Source: Viola odorata
Lineage: Eukaryota; Streptophyta; Magnoliopsida; Malpighiales; Violaceae
Length of the DNA stretch: 64,000 nt
NCBI GenBank assembly: GCA_963691705.1
Contig: OY829545.1
Span: 28,879,475-28,943,474, forward strand
Direction: 5' to 3'
Below the pieces are notes generated by a model. The model was given only the letters and a program-made list of their open reading frames with translations, searched no databases and was not told the origin of the DNA. Shown in pieces: positions 1 to 11,425 of the stretch; position 1 is the first letter of the stretch, and each line of letters begins with the position of its first letter. The translations under genes were made by a program, and so were the position numbers.

Positions 1-1203
1 TTTCAAGCCCATACATCTCAAAAAAGGCCCATACCAGGCCCGGAATAGTTCGTCAGGGCAGCTGACTTATACAACGTTCCTTAAGCTTGGCAAAAACAAT
101 TGAGGTTGGATCATCCGGCACTAATTAAATAAAAAACCGTTGATTTAATCCCGATATATAAACTTATCTATTATTATTATTATTATTATATGTAAAAGTA
201 CTAACTTCTTAACGCTTTTTCTTTCCCTAAATACCCTTATTAGCTTTAAAAAAAAAATACCCCTTAAAATTTTTGAACCACCGCATTTAGTATTTTGTTT
301 TTGTTTCTTCGTAATCGTAACCGTGTTTTTTTGTTAGTAACGATGGTCAACTAAAATTCTAAAACACACGTAAGTAAGGGTTTTAATCAATGAACCACGG
401 TTACAAACACCGGATAAGATACAGATACTGCTATATAGGAAAATTTAAAATCATATCATGTATATATATTAATATATATTATTTAAAAATATTATTTATA
501 ACAATAAAAAAAAGTTTCAATTATATTTTTAAATATAATACAAATGAAACGTCAATTTCAAATTTAGTTTACTCTTATAAATATTTTTAGTAATTCTAAT
601 TTACACTAAATATTTCTTTTGCCACCGATAATTACTTAAAATTATGAAGGAAAAGGCAGAATATGGGAGATAATGAATCGGACGCGTATCGTATAGGTGT
701 CTATCAAATGTCGGTGTCGGAAATGAGTCTGACACGAATACGGCATAAAAAATAAGCGCCGTATTTCATAGGTTTTGATAAAATTAACGTAATTGTGCAT
801 GTGTATGTTTCAATCTTTTGAATAGGTCTTTATACTTTCAATTGCACGCTATAAATTAATCCTCATGTGTATCTAAATTATTATTTAATTTTTGTGCCAC
901 AACAGACTTACAATGTCACCATTTTTTATTTTTTAATAATTTGTTATTCCACCAATGATATTGATATTGGTAATTAATTTTTTGAATTTTTAGTTGGGAT
1001 TTTTTAGGAGAGAAAAAAAAGGTGGTGGTTGTGGTGCCGACACGTTTTAATTAGCGTTTGATTCACAAAATGTTACTTTTCGTGATTAGAGAGAATGTTA
1101 GTTTTTTGTGTTTAGTTGGGATTTAAGATTCCTAGGAAAGTAACATTCTTGTGTTGGAATTGTAAGGGAAAGTAAAAAAAATTACTACTATATCCTTAAT
1201 AGA
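1..1203. other. AT-rich spacer, no gene seen
   Basis: Only short ORFs without recognisable domains are present. There is a short TTA microsatellite near 170-190. A motif around 1055-1155 (GCGTTTG-TTCAC ... GATTTAAGATTCC) recurs diverged at 1996-2112. Nothing else could be supported. Confidence 0.6.
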
Positions 1204-1205
1204 TA

Positions 1206-1438
1206 CTCCCTCCGGTTTTTCTTTAAACGACTTTTACTATTTGGGCACGCATATTAAGGATATCGGATGACTCACTATTTGAGACAATTTTGCCCCGAAT
1301 TTTTTCTCGGATGTACGTTAAGGATTAACGTACGTTCGAAAAAAAGTACGGAATTTTTTGGAGTCAAATAGTGAATATCCGGCTTCTTCGATATGTGTGC
1401 CCAAATAGTAAGAGTCATTTAAAGAAAACCGGAGGGAG
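1206..1438. mobile_element. Stowaway-like MITE, copy 1
   Basis: A 233 bp foldback element begins CTCCCTCCGG and ends CCGGAGGGAG, flanked on both sides by a TA dinucleotide (1204-1205 and 1439-1440), as expected for Tc1/mariner-type Stowaway MITEs. The interior carries a second nested palindrome around AATTTTTTCTCGGA and TACGGAATTTTTTGG. Both the terminal and the internal sequences recur in the copies at 29591-29823 and 62141-62386. It has no coding capacity, so mobilisation would need a transposase in trans. Confidence 0.85.
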
Positions 1439-2279
1439 TAATAATTATTAGAAGGCAATAAGAACAAAATTCAAATTAAATAATCAAACTTAGTCACCGA
1501 TTAAAAATTTGATAAATTTCTAGAAGATTTGAAATTATGCACATAACTTTGCTAATCTCATCAATAGGAAGTGAAACTCATGTTAGCAAATCTTTTATCC
1601 TATTCTTCTTAGTAATCAAAATCAACCTGACATTTTATATGCATTCACGGATATTAAACTTCAATCTCCATACTAAAAACCAAAGGAACCTAAACTCAAA
1701 TCATCGTCAAGCTCGCAAAATCAACTACTTAGAAAAGTATGGCACATATTATTTTGGCAATGAAAAAAAAACATAACTGTAGAATGCCTTTAAAATCTAA
1801 AGAACGATAATATGATCTACTTCATCTAATTTATTATGTAAGCAATGCAAAGAAGGTGATGAAGCGGCTTTATGCTAGGTTATTTTTCTATAATTATTTT
1901 TGGACAAATATGTAATTTAAAAAAGAAAAATAATTTTTCTTGTACCAAGGAATCACTTTCCTCACCCCTATCCAAGGAATCACTTTCCCTTAAGGTAGCG
2001 TTTGGTTCACGGAATGCTACTTTCGCTCTTAGAATCACTCTCTCGGGAGGTTAGGGGGAATGTTAGTTTTTTTGTGTTTGATTGAGATTTAAGATTCCCG
2101 GGAAAGTAAGGGGTTGTTTACTTACGGAGAATTTTCTGAATTATTTCCAAAATCTGTTTCACGAAATATTTCCATTTGGAAAACATTTTCCAATTTTTTT
2201 TATAAGTTAAAATAGTAATAACAATAATTAGGGATGGCAATGGGTATCCATACCCGTTAAAATTTATCGACCTTGAAAG
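1439..2279. other. AT-rich spacer with a diverged repeat
   Basis: No gene was found. Bases 1996-2112 hold a GCGTTTGGTTCACGGAATG-type sequence that resembles 1055-1155 and, less clearly and inverted, 4060-4340. This suggests remnants of one small transposon family, but no clear terminal inverted repeats or target duplications could be fixed. Confidence 0.4.
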
Positions 2280-3095
2280 TTTGTTCTATTTTGGCTCGTT
2301 TTTTACCATTTTTGGTCGTTTATTACCATTTTTCCTCATTTTTTACCGTCTAAGATCGTTTTTTACAGTCTTGGCCCATTCTTTACAGTTTTGCACGTTT
2401 TTTACTATCTTGTCTCGTTCTTTACTGTTTTTGCTCGTTTTTTACAGTCTTGGCTCATTCTTTACCGTTTTTGCACGTTTTTTACTATCTTGGCTAGTTT
2501 TTTACCGTTTTGGCTCGTTTTTCACCACTTTGTCTTATTTTTTACTGTTTTGGCTCTTTTATTATCATTTTGGCTCGTTTTTTACCATTTTTCTCATTTT
2601 TACTGTTTTGGTTCGTTTTTTCTCATTTTTAACCCTTTTTCTCATTTTTACCATTTTAGCTCGTTTTTACCCTTTTCGCTCATTTTTTACCATCTTGTCT
2701 CGTTTTTTACCATTTTTGCTCGTTTTGTACCATCTAAGCTCATTTTTTACAGTCTTGGCTCATTCTTTACCATTTTTGCACATTTTTTACCATCTTGGCT
2801 AGTTTTTTACTATTTTTGCTCATTTTTCATCGCTTTGTCTTATTTTTTACTATTTTGGCTAGTTTTTTTACCGTTTTGGCTCATTTTTCACTGCTTTGTC
2901 TTGTTTTTTACTGTTTTGCCTTATTTTTTACCTTTTTTTCTCTTTTTTACTATTTTGGATCATTTTTACCATTTTAGCTCATTTTTTTACCCTTTTTGCT
3001 CATTTTTGCTAGTTTTTTACTACTTAGCATCTTGTCTCATTTTTTTACCATTTTGCTCATTTCTTACCATATTTGGCTCATTTTTGCTAGTTTAA
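2280..3095. repeat. Pyrimidine-rich minisatellite, unit about 20 bp
   Basis: About 0.8 kb consists of variants of a roughly 20-base unit such as TTGGCTCGTTTTTTACCGTT. The plus strand is strongly T/C rich. The unit alternates TTTTTTACC(A/G)T with (T/C)TTGGCTC(G/A) or CTTGTCTCG. Copies vary in length by 1-3 bases. Because the unit lacks stop codons in more than one frame, several long Phe/Leu/Ser-rich ORFs run through it on the plus strand. They are repeat artefacts, not genes. A short related A-rich stretch on the other strand composition (AAAATGGTAACAAGC...) lies at 3361-3440. Confidence 0.85.
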
Positions 3096-4703
3096 CTAAG
3101 AAAATGTTAAGCATTTAAAGAATATCCTGTGTGATTTACTAGAAAATGTCATTTTTATTTTCTTTATTAATCAATCTAAATCAATGAGCAACAAAACATT
3201 GTCTAATTGTCAGCCCTTAATCAATTAGTAGGTGATTAACAAGAAGATATCTTCATTTTTTCCATATAAAATAGTCAAATTGCTATAAACAACATGTTTA
3301 TTTTGGAAGTAAGAAAATTCGGAAGATCTTAAGGTCTTCTTTCTTCTTTTATGGAAAAAAATGAGTCAAAATGGTAACAAGCTAGAAAAAATGGTAAAAA
3401 GTGGTGAAAATGGTGAAAATGAATCAAAACGCCAAAAAATAAGTTTTCAAATTGTTTATCTTTCAACAATTAAAATATCAAACAAGTTTTCAAATTCTTC
3501 ATTATTGCAAGGGGTTGGTTGGCAGATCACATTGAGGTCAAGGTATAATGCAATCTTCTTTTAGAAAATAATTGAAAATACTTCTAAACTTTATTAAAAC
3601 AAATGAAATTTTTAGCCCTGAAGTATAACACTTTATTTAATCTAGTTCATAAATTATAAATTTATTTAATCAGGTCTCTAAATTATAACACTTATTTTAA
3701 TTTAATCTTTGTACTGGCTGAAAGTGATGGCATAGCGATTTTGTGTCCATGTTGCATGTCATGTAACATGTCACGAGTTTTTTTTTTTAAAAATTTAATT
3801 TTTTTTCTCAAACTTAAAAAAAGATTTAAAAAATAATCTGCAACTTAAAAAATGTACCAAAACTTTAAAAAGGAATCTGAAACAAAAAAAATGGGGAAAT
3901 TCTAGAAAAATATTAAAAATTAAAAATTAAAAAAATATGAAACTAAAAAAATGACACCTATGTAAAAAAAGTGTAAAAAAATGGGTAATAAAACTAAGAG
4001 AGAAAGAACAAATTTTTTTTTTTTTAGAATAATGCTAGTATGAGGGGACAAATATATAATTTAAAAAGAAATTAACTTTCCCATCCCCATTTTTTGGAAA
4101 GTAAGGAGGGCTAAAGAAAATTGAATTCTGGAGAATCCGACTTTTCTTGTCGCAACTAAACACAAAAAAACTCAGAATTTTAAATTCTCGAGTCACTTTT
4201 TTCTTTGATTTCGCCAACCAAAGGTTACCTATATGAGAGAAAATGGAGGGGTCTTTCCTTGTGTCAACCAAACACAATAAAATTAAAAATCTCAGATTTC
4301 CAAATTATTTTCTTTCTTAATTTCGTCTATAAAACGTTACCTAACTTCTTAAGTTAGTGTTACAGCTAAAGTCGTTAAATAGTACTCCGTGAAATAAGAA
4401 ATAAGAAATAAGAAAGAAAGTACTGAATAATGGTCATCGTTAACAAAAGACAGTCAAACAAGAAAAACTGTAAAAGAAAATGGATTCATAGACGACGAGG
4501 ATTTCAAGGTGACAAATAGAAGAACCAAGAACAAGAAAATAGAGCGACAGGTGAACACGACACGTCGTCTAGTAGTGAACGTCTTGTCATCTACAATCAA
4601 TCAATTGTTAATTTAGTACAGCAAAACGCCTCCTTATCCCCTTCCTTGCAATTCTGCTGAAACCACTGATGACTAAACCCCTTCCCTCGTCTCTCTGCAT
4701 TTC
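3096..4703. other. Spacer and probable 5' region of the MURE gene
   Basis: AT-rich sequence with A/T homopolymers (3775-4030) and no recognisable coding region. Bases 4060-4340 carry a diverged repeat with motifs in common with 1055-1155 and 1996-2112. The last 100 bases before 4704 are C/T rich (for example CCCCTTCCCTCGTCTCTCTG), which is typical of a plant 5' UTR. No TATA box could be assigned with confidence. Confidence 0.45.
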
Positions 4704-7700
4704 ATGGCTTTCACCTTCACTTTCCACCATACATGCGTTCTCTCTCCCCGCTCACACTTCCCATCTCTAAAACCCTATAATTATCCCCTTCATCTCTCCA
4801 AATCCCTGTCATTGTTTCCCTCTCTTGCCACTGGCCAACGCGGCAAATTTCAACCAACTGCGTCAGACGATGATGATGACGACCCACCTGAAGCCCCTGA
4901 AGATTCTTCTCATGGAGTATCTAAATTCTCTCAAGTTCACATCCAAGCTGCCCGAGCGCGAAAAATTCAAGAAGAAGACTTCAAAAAGAACCAATCTTTG
5001 TACCTCAACGCCATTGAGAACACTCCAGAAGTAAGTGGCAGTTCTGTAGATAGCGGCGATGATTTATTTGGTGAAATAGATAAGGCTATTGCTTTGAAAA
5101 GAGAAGAGTTTGTTAAACAAGGATTAATTAAGCCTAAAAAAGATGAAACTGTTTCGCAAGGAATAGAAGAGTTAGAGGCTGAAGAGGTTATTGACTTAGA
5201 GGAAATTGACGAGTTGCAAGGGCTTAGACTCGTCGATGGTAATGATGCTGAGGAATCTGATGAGCTTGGTAATGCCAGTTTTAGTGGAAAGAATGAAAAG
5301 AGTGAAGGTGGGTTGTTTTCAGATTCTGCTTTCAATTTGGATTTTGATAGTTATGGGAAGGTCAAGCCTAATATTGTGGAGCCAAAGTTTAGGATGACTT
5401 TGGCTGAGCTTTTGGATGAAAGCAAAGTAGTGCCTGTGTCAGTTTCTGGGGACTTGGAGGTGGAGATTACTGGTATACAACATGATTCGAGGGTTGTGAC
5501 AGCAGGTGATTTGTTTGTGTGTTGTGTTGGGAGGAGGACGGATGGACATTTGTATTTGAGTGAGGCTGATAAGAGGGGAGCTGTTGCAGTTGTGGCTAGT
5601 AAGGAGATTGATATAGAGGAGACTTTGGGGTGTAAAGCTTTGGTGATTGTGGAGGATACCAATGCTGTTTTGCCTGCATTGGCTGCTGCGTTTTATAGGT
5701 ATCCCTCGAAGAATATGTCCGTAATTGGGATAACTGGGACGAGTGGGAAAACCACAACAGCATATTTGATTAAGGGGATGTATGAGGCAATGGGTTTGAG
5801 GACTGGGATGTTGAGTACAGTCGCTACCTATATATATGGGGATGGTAAGTTGGAATCACCTAGCTCAACTCCAGATGCTGTTTTGGTTCAGAATCTGATG
5901 GCTAAGATGCTGCACAATGGGACTGAAGCTGTTGTGATGGAGGCTTCTTCCCATGGTCTGGCTTTAGGGAGGTGCAGTGAGGTTGATTTTGACATTGCAG
6001 TTTTTACTAATCTGACAGGAGATCATTTAGATTTTCATGGGACTGAGGAGGAGTATAGAGATGCTAAGGCTAAGTTGTTTGCTAGGATGGTGGATCCAGA
6101 AAGGCACAGGAAAGTTGTTAACATTGATGATCCGAATGCAGCCTTCTTTCTTGGACAAGGGAACTCAAATGTTCCTGTTGTGACCTTCGCAGTGGAGAAT
6201 AAAAGTGCGGATGTTCATCCATTGAAGTTTGAGCTCTCCTTGTTTGAGACTCAGGTCTTGGTTAATACACCCAATGGTATATTGGAGATCTCATCTGGAC
6301 TGCTGGGGAGGCATAATATCTACAATATTCTAGCAGCTGTCACAGTTGGAATTGCAGTAGCAGCACCGTTGGAAGATATTGTTAGAGGGATTGAAGAGAT
6401 CGATGCAGTACCAGGTAGGTGTGAATTGATAGATGAGGAGCAGGCATTTGGCGTGATTGTAGACCAAGCTAACACTCCCGATGCTCTTTCTAGACTACTT
6501 GATTCAGTAAGGGAGCTTTCACCTAAGAGGATTATTACTGGTATGCTTATAAATATTTCCGCATAACCTCCTTGTGTATATATACCTTTTCTAGCTCATT
6601 ATTCTAGTGATAGTTTGGTATTCTTGGTTTTGAACAGGTGTTTAAGTGTTGTCAACAATTTGACTTTCTGTTTAGGTTTTTCTGGACTCATCCAATGTGC
6701 CACATAGCATAAATGGTGTCCGTAGTTGAGCTGTTTTTTTTTTTCTTCTGAAAATAGTAGTTGAACCATTTGAATGCCATAAGAGATTGATGTAGACTAT
6801 CATGATCCTGAAACGTTTATGGTTAGACTCTTATTTACTTTTCATGTTGATCCAACTAGATGAGTTATGTTCTTATTGTTGGCCAAGAGAGTTTTAATTG
6901 CTTCTGTAAATACTCAATTATTGTTAGTTTTATTAGCTCTATGCTAAATATCTCAATTGTTGCCTTAATCTCTTGTACTATTTTTTGGGTATTTTTCATA
7001 GTGGAGGGGGCATACTAAGCGGCTTTTAATGAAGCACAGCTCTCTCTCACTCATTCAATATTAGATGAATGGGTTGAAATATGTAACTGTGGCATAAGTG
7101 ACGGTTTTCAAGATGTTTGTTTCATAATATCTTGGACATGAGGCTTTTTGTTTTGCTTATTGTTTGCACTAGCTTGGCAGACCATAGCAAAGTTGCTAGG
7201 TATTCAAAGAAAATTTCGTGAAGAATGAAACTACTTGTTTGTCATGACCACTTTGTGTTTTTTGTGAAGTGATTGGCTGTGTTGGCGAAAGTGACAGAGG
7301 CAAGAGACCGATGATGACAAAAATTGCAACAGATAAAAGTGAAGTGACGATGTTAACTTCTGACGACCCAAAAACTGAAGATCCATGTATGTGTATTGAA
7401 CTATAGTTTGTACTATAATATGTTGGTTGCAGAACTTGTCCCTAATTTTTTCTTTCTGCAGTGGACATTTTGGATGATATGCTGGCTGGTGTAGGATGGA
7501 CAATGCAGGATTACTTGAAACATGGGGAGAATGATTACTACCCACCTCTTCCAAATGGTCATCGTCTTTTTCTGCATGATATTAGGCGAGTAGCTGTACG
7601 CTGTGCCGTTGCCATGGGGGAAGAGGGTGACATGGTTGTAAGTCTTCAACTTACTCAACTCTTCTCTTGCATAGGCGTGGACAAATGATTCAATATTGCT

Positions 7701-8054
7701 ATGAGATTAAATTGTCTCCTTTGTGACCTATCATTCAACGAAAAAAATCATAAGTTCTTTTATTCTGAAAGCACATTTGAGTTGGATCAACTCCATATGG
7801 ATTCCTTGAATTGTAAATAAGTTTTATCTGCTTGTTGAGGCATGATTGTTGGATAGGGTAGGTTAGCTGCATTTTGTCTCTTGATATTGTTCTCTAAATT
7901 GTAGGTGATTGCTGGTAAGGGCCATGAGACGTATCAGATTGAAGGAGACAAAAAGGAATTTTTCGATGACAGGGAGGAATGTAGGGAGGCATTGCAGTAT
8001 GTTGATGAGCTTCACCGAGCAGGGATAGACACTAGTGAATTCCCTTGGCGGTAA
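4704..8054 (+). CDS. MURE: Chloroplast MurE-like Mur ligase (UDP-MurNAc-tripeptide ligase homologue, PAP11 type)
   Basis: Four coding exons are inferred: 4704-6540, 7270-7386, 7462-7637 and 7905-8054, all with GT/AG borders and continuous frame, giving 759 aa. Residues 1 to about 50 are Ser/Leu-rich and basic, like a plastid transit peptide, followed by an Asp/Glu-rich stretch. The Mur N-terminal domain starts near residue 230. The ATP-binding loop is ITGTSGKTT at 343-351, the probable carbamylated lysine is K455 in YRDAKAKLF, and the C-terminal domain holds GCVGESDRGKR (615-625) and GKGHE (714-718). In bacteria MurE adds diaminopimelate to UDP-MurNAc-Ala-Glu. In angiosperms the homologue is known as PAP11, a component associated with the plastid-encoded RNA polymerase and needed for chloroplast development. 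The bacterial DNPR substrate motif reads DDPK here (644-647). The start is the first ATG of the open frame. Length matches plant homologues. Confidence 0.93.
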
Positions 8055-9354
8055 GATAACCATGAATTTAAGTCACAAGTAGAAATGCACTATGGTCTCA
8101 TTGTTGGCATTTTATAAAGGACTCATTTCTGAAGTTACATCCTGCCAAAATAATCTGTGAACAATATGCTGATGCTCTGGGTTCATTGGGTATGAAGCCT
8201 GGAAGACCCTCATATATGGATTTAATCAATCAACTTGTCTGCTCTCCGACATCTCAGTGAGAGTTTTGACTTGGGAGCTTTAATCTGCCATGCTTTAGAA
8301 TTTTCTTATTTTGAGTTTTAAAAAAAAAAACAAAGTCACATGACCTAGCTATGATTTTGCTACATGTAGTGAGCAAGAACCAAAAAGTAAGGAAAAAGTA
8401 ATATCCTGTCTGTTGGTGTTACATCTAGTAAGTCAGAAATTGGTACCCAAAAGTGAGTCGAAACATTTTTCATTCTTTCTTGAGGGAAAAAACTTTTTTC
8501 ATCATGGGATACCTCACTTTTCTGACTGTGCTGCTACAGGTTACCAGAAAGCCACTAATTTGGTTCCAGGAGTTGAGCTGAGCCATTGCCATGTACATGC
8601 GGATTCTGCATTCTGCGTAAGACCGAAATCAATTTGATTTGAATTACGGTATCGGAAGAAAGAGAAACTTGAAGGCTCTGCAGTTGATATCCATGAGACA
8701 TTCGCGTGCATGCATTTTTGAAAATTTGATAAGAGACCCCCTCTAGATTAAGATTTGACAAAATCTTCAAGGTACACTCCCTTATTGCTGAAATTAGTTG
8801 AACTTTGTACAGGCTAAAACCTTTGTTCTCCTGCAGGTTTCTAGGCCTTCATGCTAGTATGCTACATAACATTGCAGTGCGCTCGTGAATGAACATTACG
8901 GGAATCAAGTGTACAATTTTGTAAGGGGATACATTTTAGGAATGTAGGGTACGGATGTGGATAACTGATTACATATCCCACAGGCGTGCAGCCCTTATTG
9001 ATGGCCTATATCAATTTTGTAAGCAGATAAGGATCACTTTACGTTTCTCAAATTGGATGTGAATGTGAAAATACTAGACTGATAAAATCATCATATTTAT
9101 TGCACCATTGTAGTAGGGAACGTCGAGTCGAGACCATGTAGGCCCTGGCTTGAGTTTCTCATTATTCTCTTTAGGTAAGAACTTGATGTATTATTGTTCT
9201 ATTTGCATTGAGTCAGTCCATTGAGGATTAAAGTAAAGTTCTTATTACTCGAGTCAATATATACGAATTGAACTAGCGACATGTTGCTTAAGAGCACTTT
9301 ATCACTCACTGAGGTTGAGTTTCTCTTACATTCCATATTACACCCATAGCACAG
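8055..9354. other. MURE 3' flank and spacer
   Basis: No further coding exon was recognised after the TAA at 8052-8054. The stretch probably holds the 3' UTR and downstream flank. Short ORFs here (for example 8413-8637) have no recognisable motifs. The spacer runs up to the 5' LTR of the chromovirus-like element. Confidence 0.5.
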
Positions 9355-9727
9355 TGTCACACAGTGGGCCTGATGGCTAGGCCGCAGCCTGCGTGAGTGT
9401 TCTAGTCCGTCTAGGATTAGCATTACGCACGCAGGAGATTGAGTCTGCGTAGGAGTCTTGCAGACTCCGCATACGTGTAGAAGAGTTTGTACCCGAGTAG
9501 GATTAGAATTTATATCCGAGTAGAATTCTTTAGGGACTTGGGCCATAATGTGTATAAATAGAGGAGGTGCCACACTTGTATATTCATCGAGCAATTTACT
9601 GTGTTAATATACGAATTGTTCCCACACCTTCTCTTATTCCTTTCTGAGGCTGACTTAGCGAGCAAGAAGGCAAGCTAGCTAAGTGTCACACGGGTTAATT
9701 CGTTGTGTATATTTTTATCCCGTGACA
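9355..9727 (+). repeat. 5' LTR of the chromovirus-like element
   Basis: A 373 bp LTR is proposed from the inverted ends TGTCAC...GTGACA, with the TG...CA rule satisfied and coding sequence starting shortly after. It contains a TATA box (TATAAATA at 9553-9560) in the right orientation. The matching 3' LTR is not present in the window, so the boundaries rest on the terminal inverted repeat and position alone. Confidence 0.65.
9553..9560 (+). promoter_or_regulatory. LTR TATA box
   Basis: TATAAATA lies about 175 bases before the inferred LTR end and 200 bases before the gag ATG, a normal place for the U3 promoter of a plant gypsy element. Confidence 0.55.
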
Positions 9728-9759
9728 AGTAGTAGCGGAGCTAAAATTCAAACGAACGC

Positions 9760-10532
9760 ATGGCTCACGATTCAAGCTCGGTCAACACCGAAAAAGGTAG
9801 GGGCAACAGGGGTGACAAGTTTGAAGATATTCCACGCACAATGGAAGTCAAGGTGGCACGGTTAGAGATGACCGTGGCCGACGATAAAGATCGGTTTGAG
9901 GAGCTGCACCAGCGCATCGAGGAACTTTCCACAGGGAAGGAGGAGTTCCAAGGGGAGATGCAAGGTGTCCTTAACTCTATGGCCCAGTTGAGCGACCAAC
10001 GATACACGGAACAGACCACCCTTCAGGCGCAAGTAGTCGCCTTGATGGAACAAGTGCAAGAATTGAAAGGAGAATTAATCCTTTACAAGCAGGTCGTCAT
10101 CTAAGGAGGAACACCTGCACGATCGAGGATCGACGCACTAAGACCAAAGACTTTCGGTGGGACAAGGAACGCCAAGGAAGTCGAGAACTTCTTATGGGGC
10201 CTTAACCGCTACTTTGATCACTGCCACATCGTGGAGGATGCATAAAAGATCAAGGCAGCGGTAAACTACCTAACTGACACTGTGATGTTATGATGGAGGC
10301 GTAGGTATCAGGACATCGAACACGGGACAGGGACCGTGGACACGTATGCCGACTTCACAAGGGAGTTGAAGGTCGTGTTCTACCCACAAAACGTAGAGCA
10401 CGAAGCTAGGGCAAGCTTCAGCATCTAGCGCACAAGGGCAGTGTGCGCAAGTACGTGAAAGAATTCACCGAGCTGCACATGGAAATTTCGGACTTGACCG
10501 AAAAGGAATCGCTCTTTGCGTTCCTAGATGGA
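9760..10532 (+). pseudogene. gag N-terminal part of the chromovirus-like element (broken)
   Basis: An ATG at 9760 opens 114 codons with a coiled-coil-like Glu/Gln-rich stretch (residues about 25-105), ending in a TAA. After a frame change the typical Gag core follows: PKTFGGTRNAKEVENFL, then a region with LTDTVMLWW-type sequence and KYVKEFTELHMEISDLTEK. In-frame stops (for example TAA near 10243) and frameshifts disrupt it. The reading is cut at 10532 by the nested insertion and resumes at 25017. Only the family relationship is claimed, and no functional protein can be made. Confidence 0.8.
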
Positions 10533-11417
10533 TGACCGGTTGTCGAAGTCATCAAAAATAATAATAAAATTTGCTGCCTAATGCACAAATAAATTGCGTA
10601 TAGTGGTAATAGGGTCGAACTCAGGGACCAAGGGCAAGACGCTTAAATCTGTGTATGACTGAAAGTACCAAACCGAATAGTAACCAATGGGGGGTTGTTG
10701 CTACCTAAATCTTGACTTTTCATCACAACTTTACGCAGTTTTTACGTTTATCGCATTTAAATAGCTTGTCTAGGTTAAATTTCTGTCGATTCTTGGTCCT
10801 AGGCTAGTTTGTTTAATATTCCGCGTCATTTCGTGTCTTTTTAGTTTTTTCGTATTTTTAACTGTCTTTACGCGAACTTCTATCGGTCCCGAGTAAGTTT
10901 CCCGGGACCGTGGGTCGAACGCATAATTTCTTTAATTGATAATTACGTACTATTTTTCTCTTTCACGCCATCGAGTTTGGTTTCGTTCAATTTTTGTCGT
11001 AAGGACATTTATTTTACGTCCGAACTTTTAACATTTCCGAAAGAGAAAATAAATACGTTAAATCAAGTTTTGCTTTTCTTCACTGTATACTAGTTTTCTC
11101 GTCTTATTTTTCTACACGTCGTGGTTTCCTCGGCTCAGATTTATTTTCATTTTCAAGCGATTTCGCTCGTACAAAAAATATCCCGTTCGTGTCCTAAAAT
11201 AGGATAAACTTCACATTAATGCCATTTAATTCATTCTCACCCTCCAACTCGGCACCAACTCACCTAGATCACTACAACCTCCCATCCGAACACTCTTGAC
11301 CACACACAACCCTACCCTAGCTCACTATTCTAGTCTAGACATCATCATCATTCTCCTCCTCCTCCACCGTCGATTTGCAGCCACACATGCAAACCGACTC
11401 CAACTTTTTTTCTCCTC

Positions 11418-11425
11418 TATAAATA
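11418..11425 (+). promoter_or_regulatory. LTR TATA box (Tat-like element)
   Basis: TATAAATA follows a C/T-rich tract, and the same box is conserved in the right LTR at 21664-21671. This makes it the likely U3 promoter. Confidence 0.55.

Noticed and set aside
2281..3095. Long Phe/Leu-rich ORFs on the plus strand
   Set aside because: They are translations of the 20 bp pyrimidine minisatellite, open in more than one frame and with no domain.
4967..5662. Minus-strand ORFs within MURE exon 1
   Set aside because: Shadows of the coding exon with no motif of their own.
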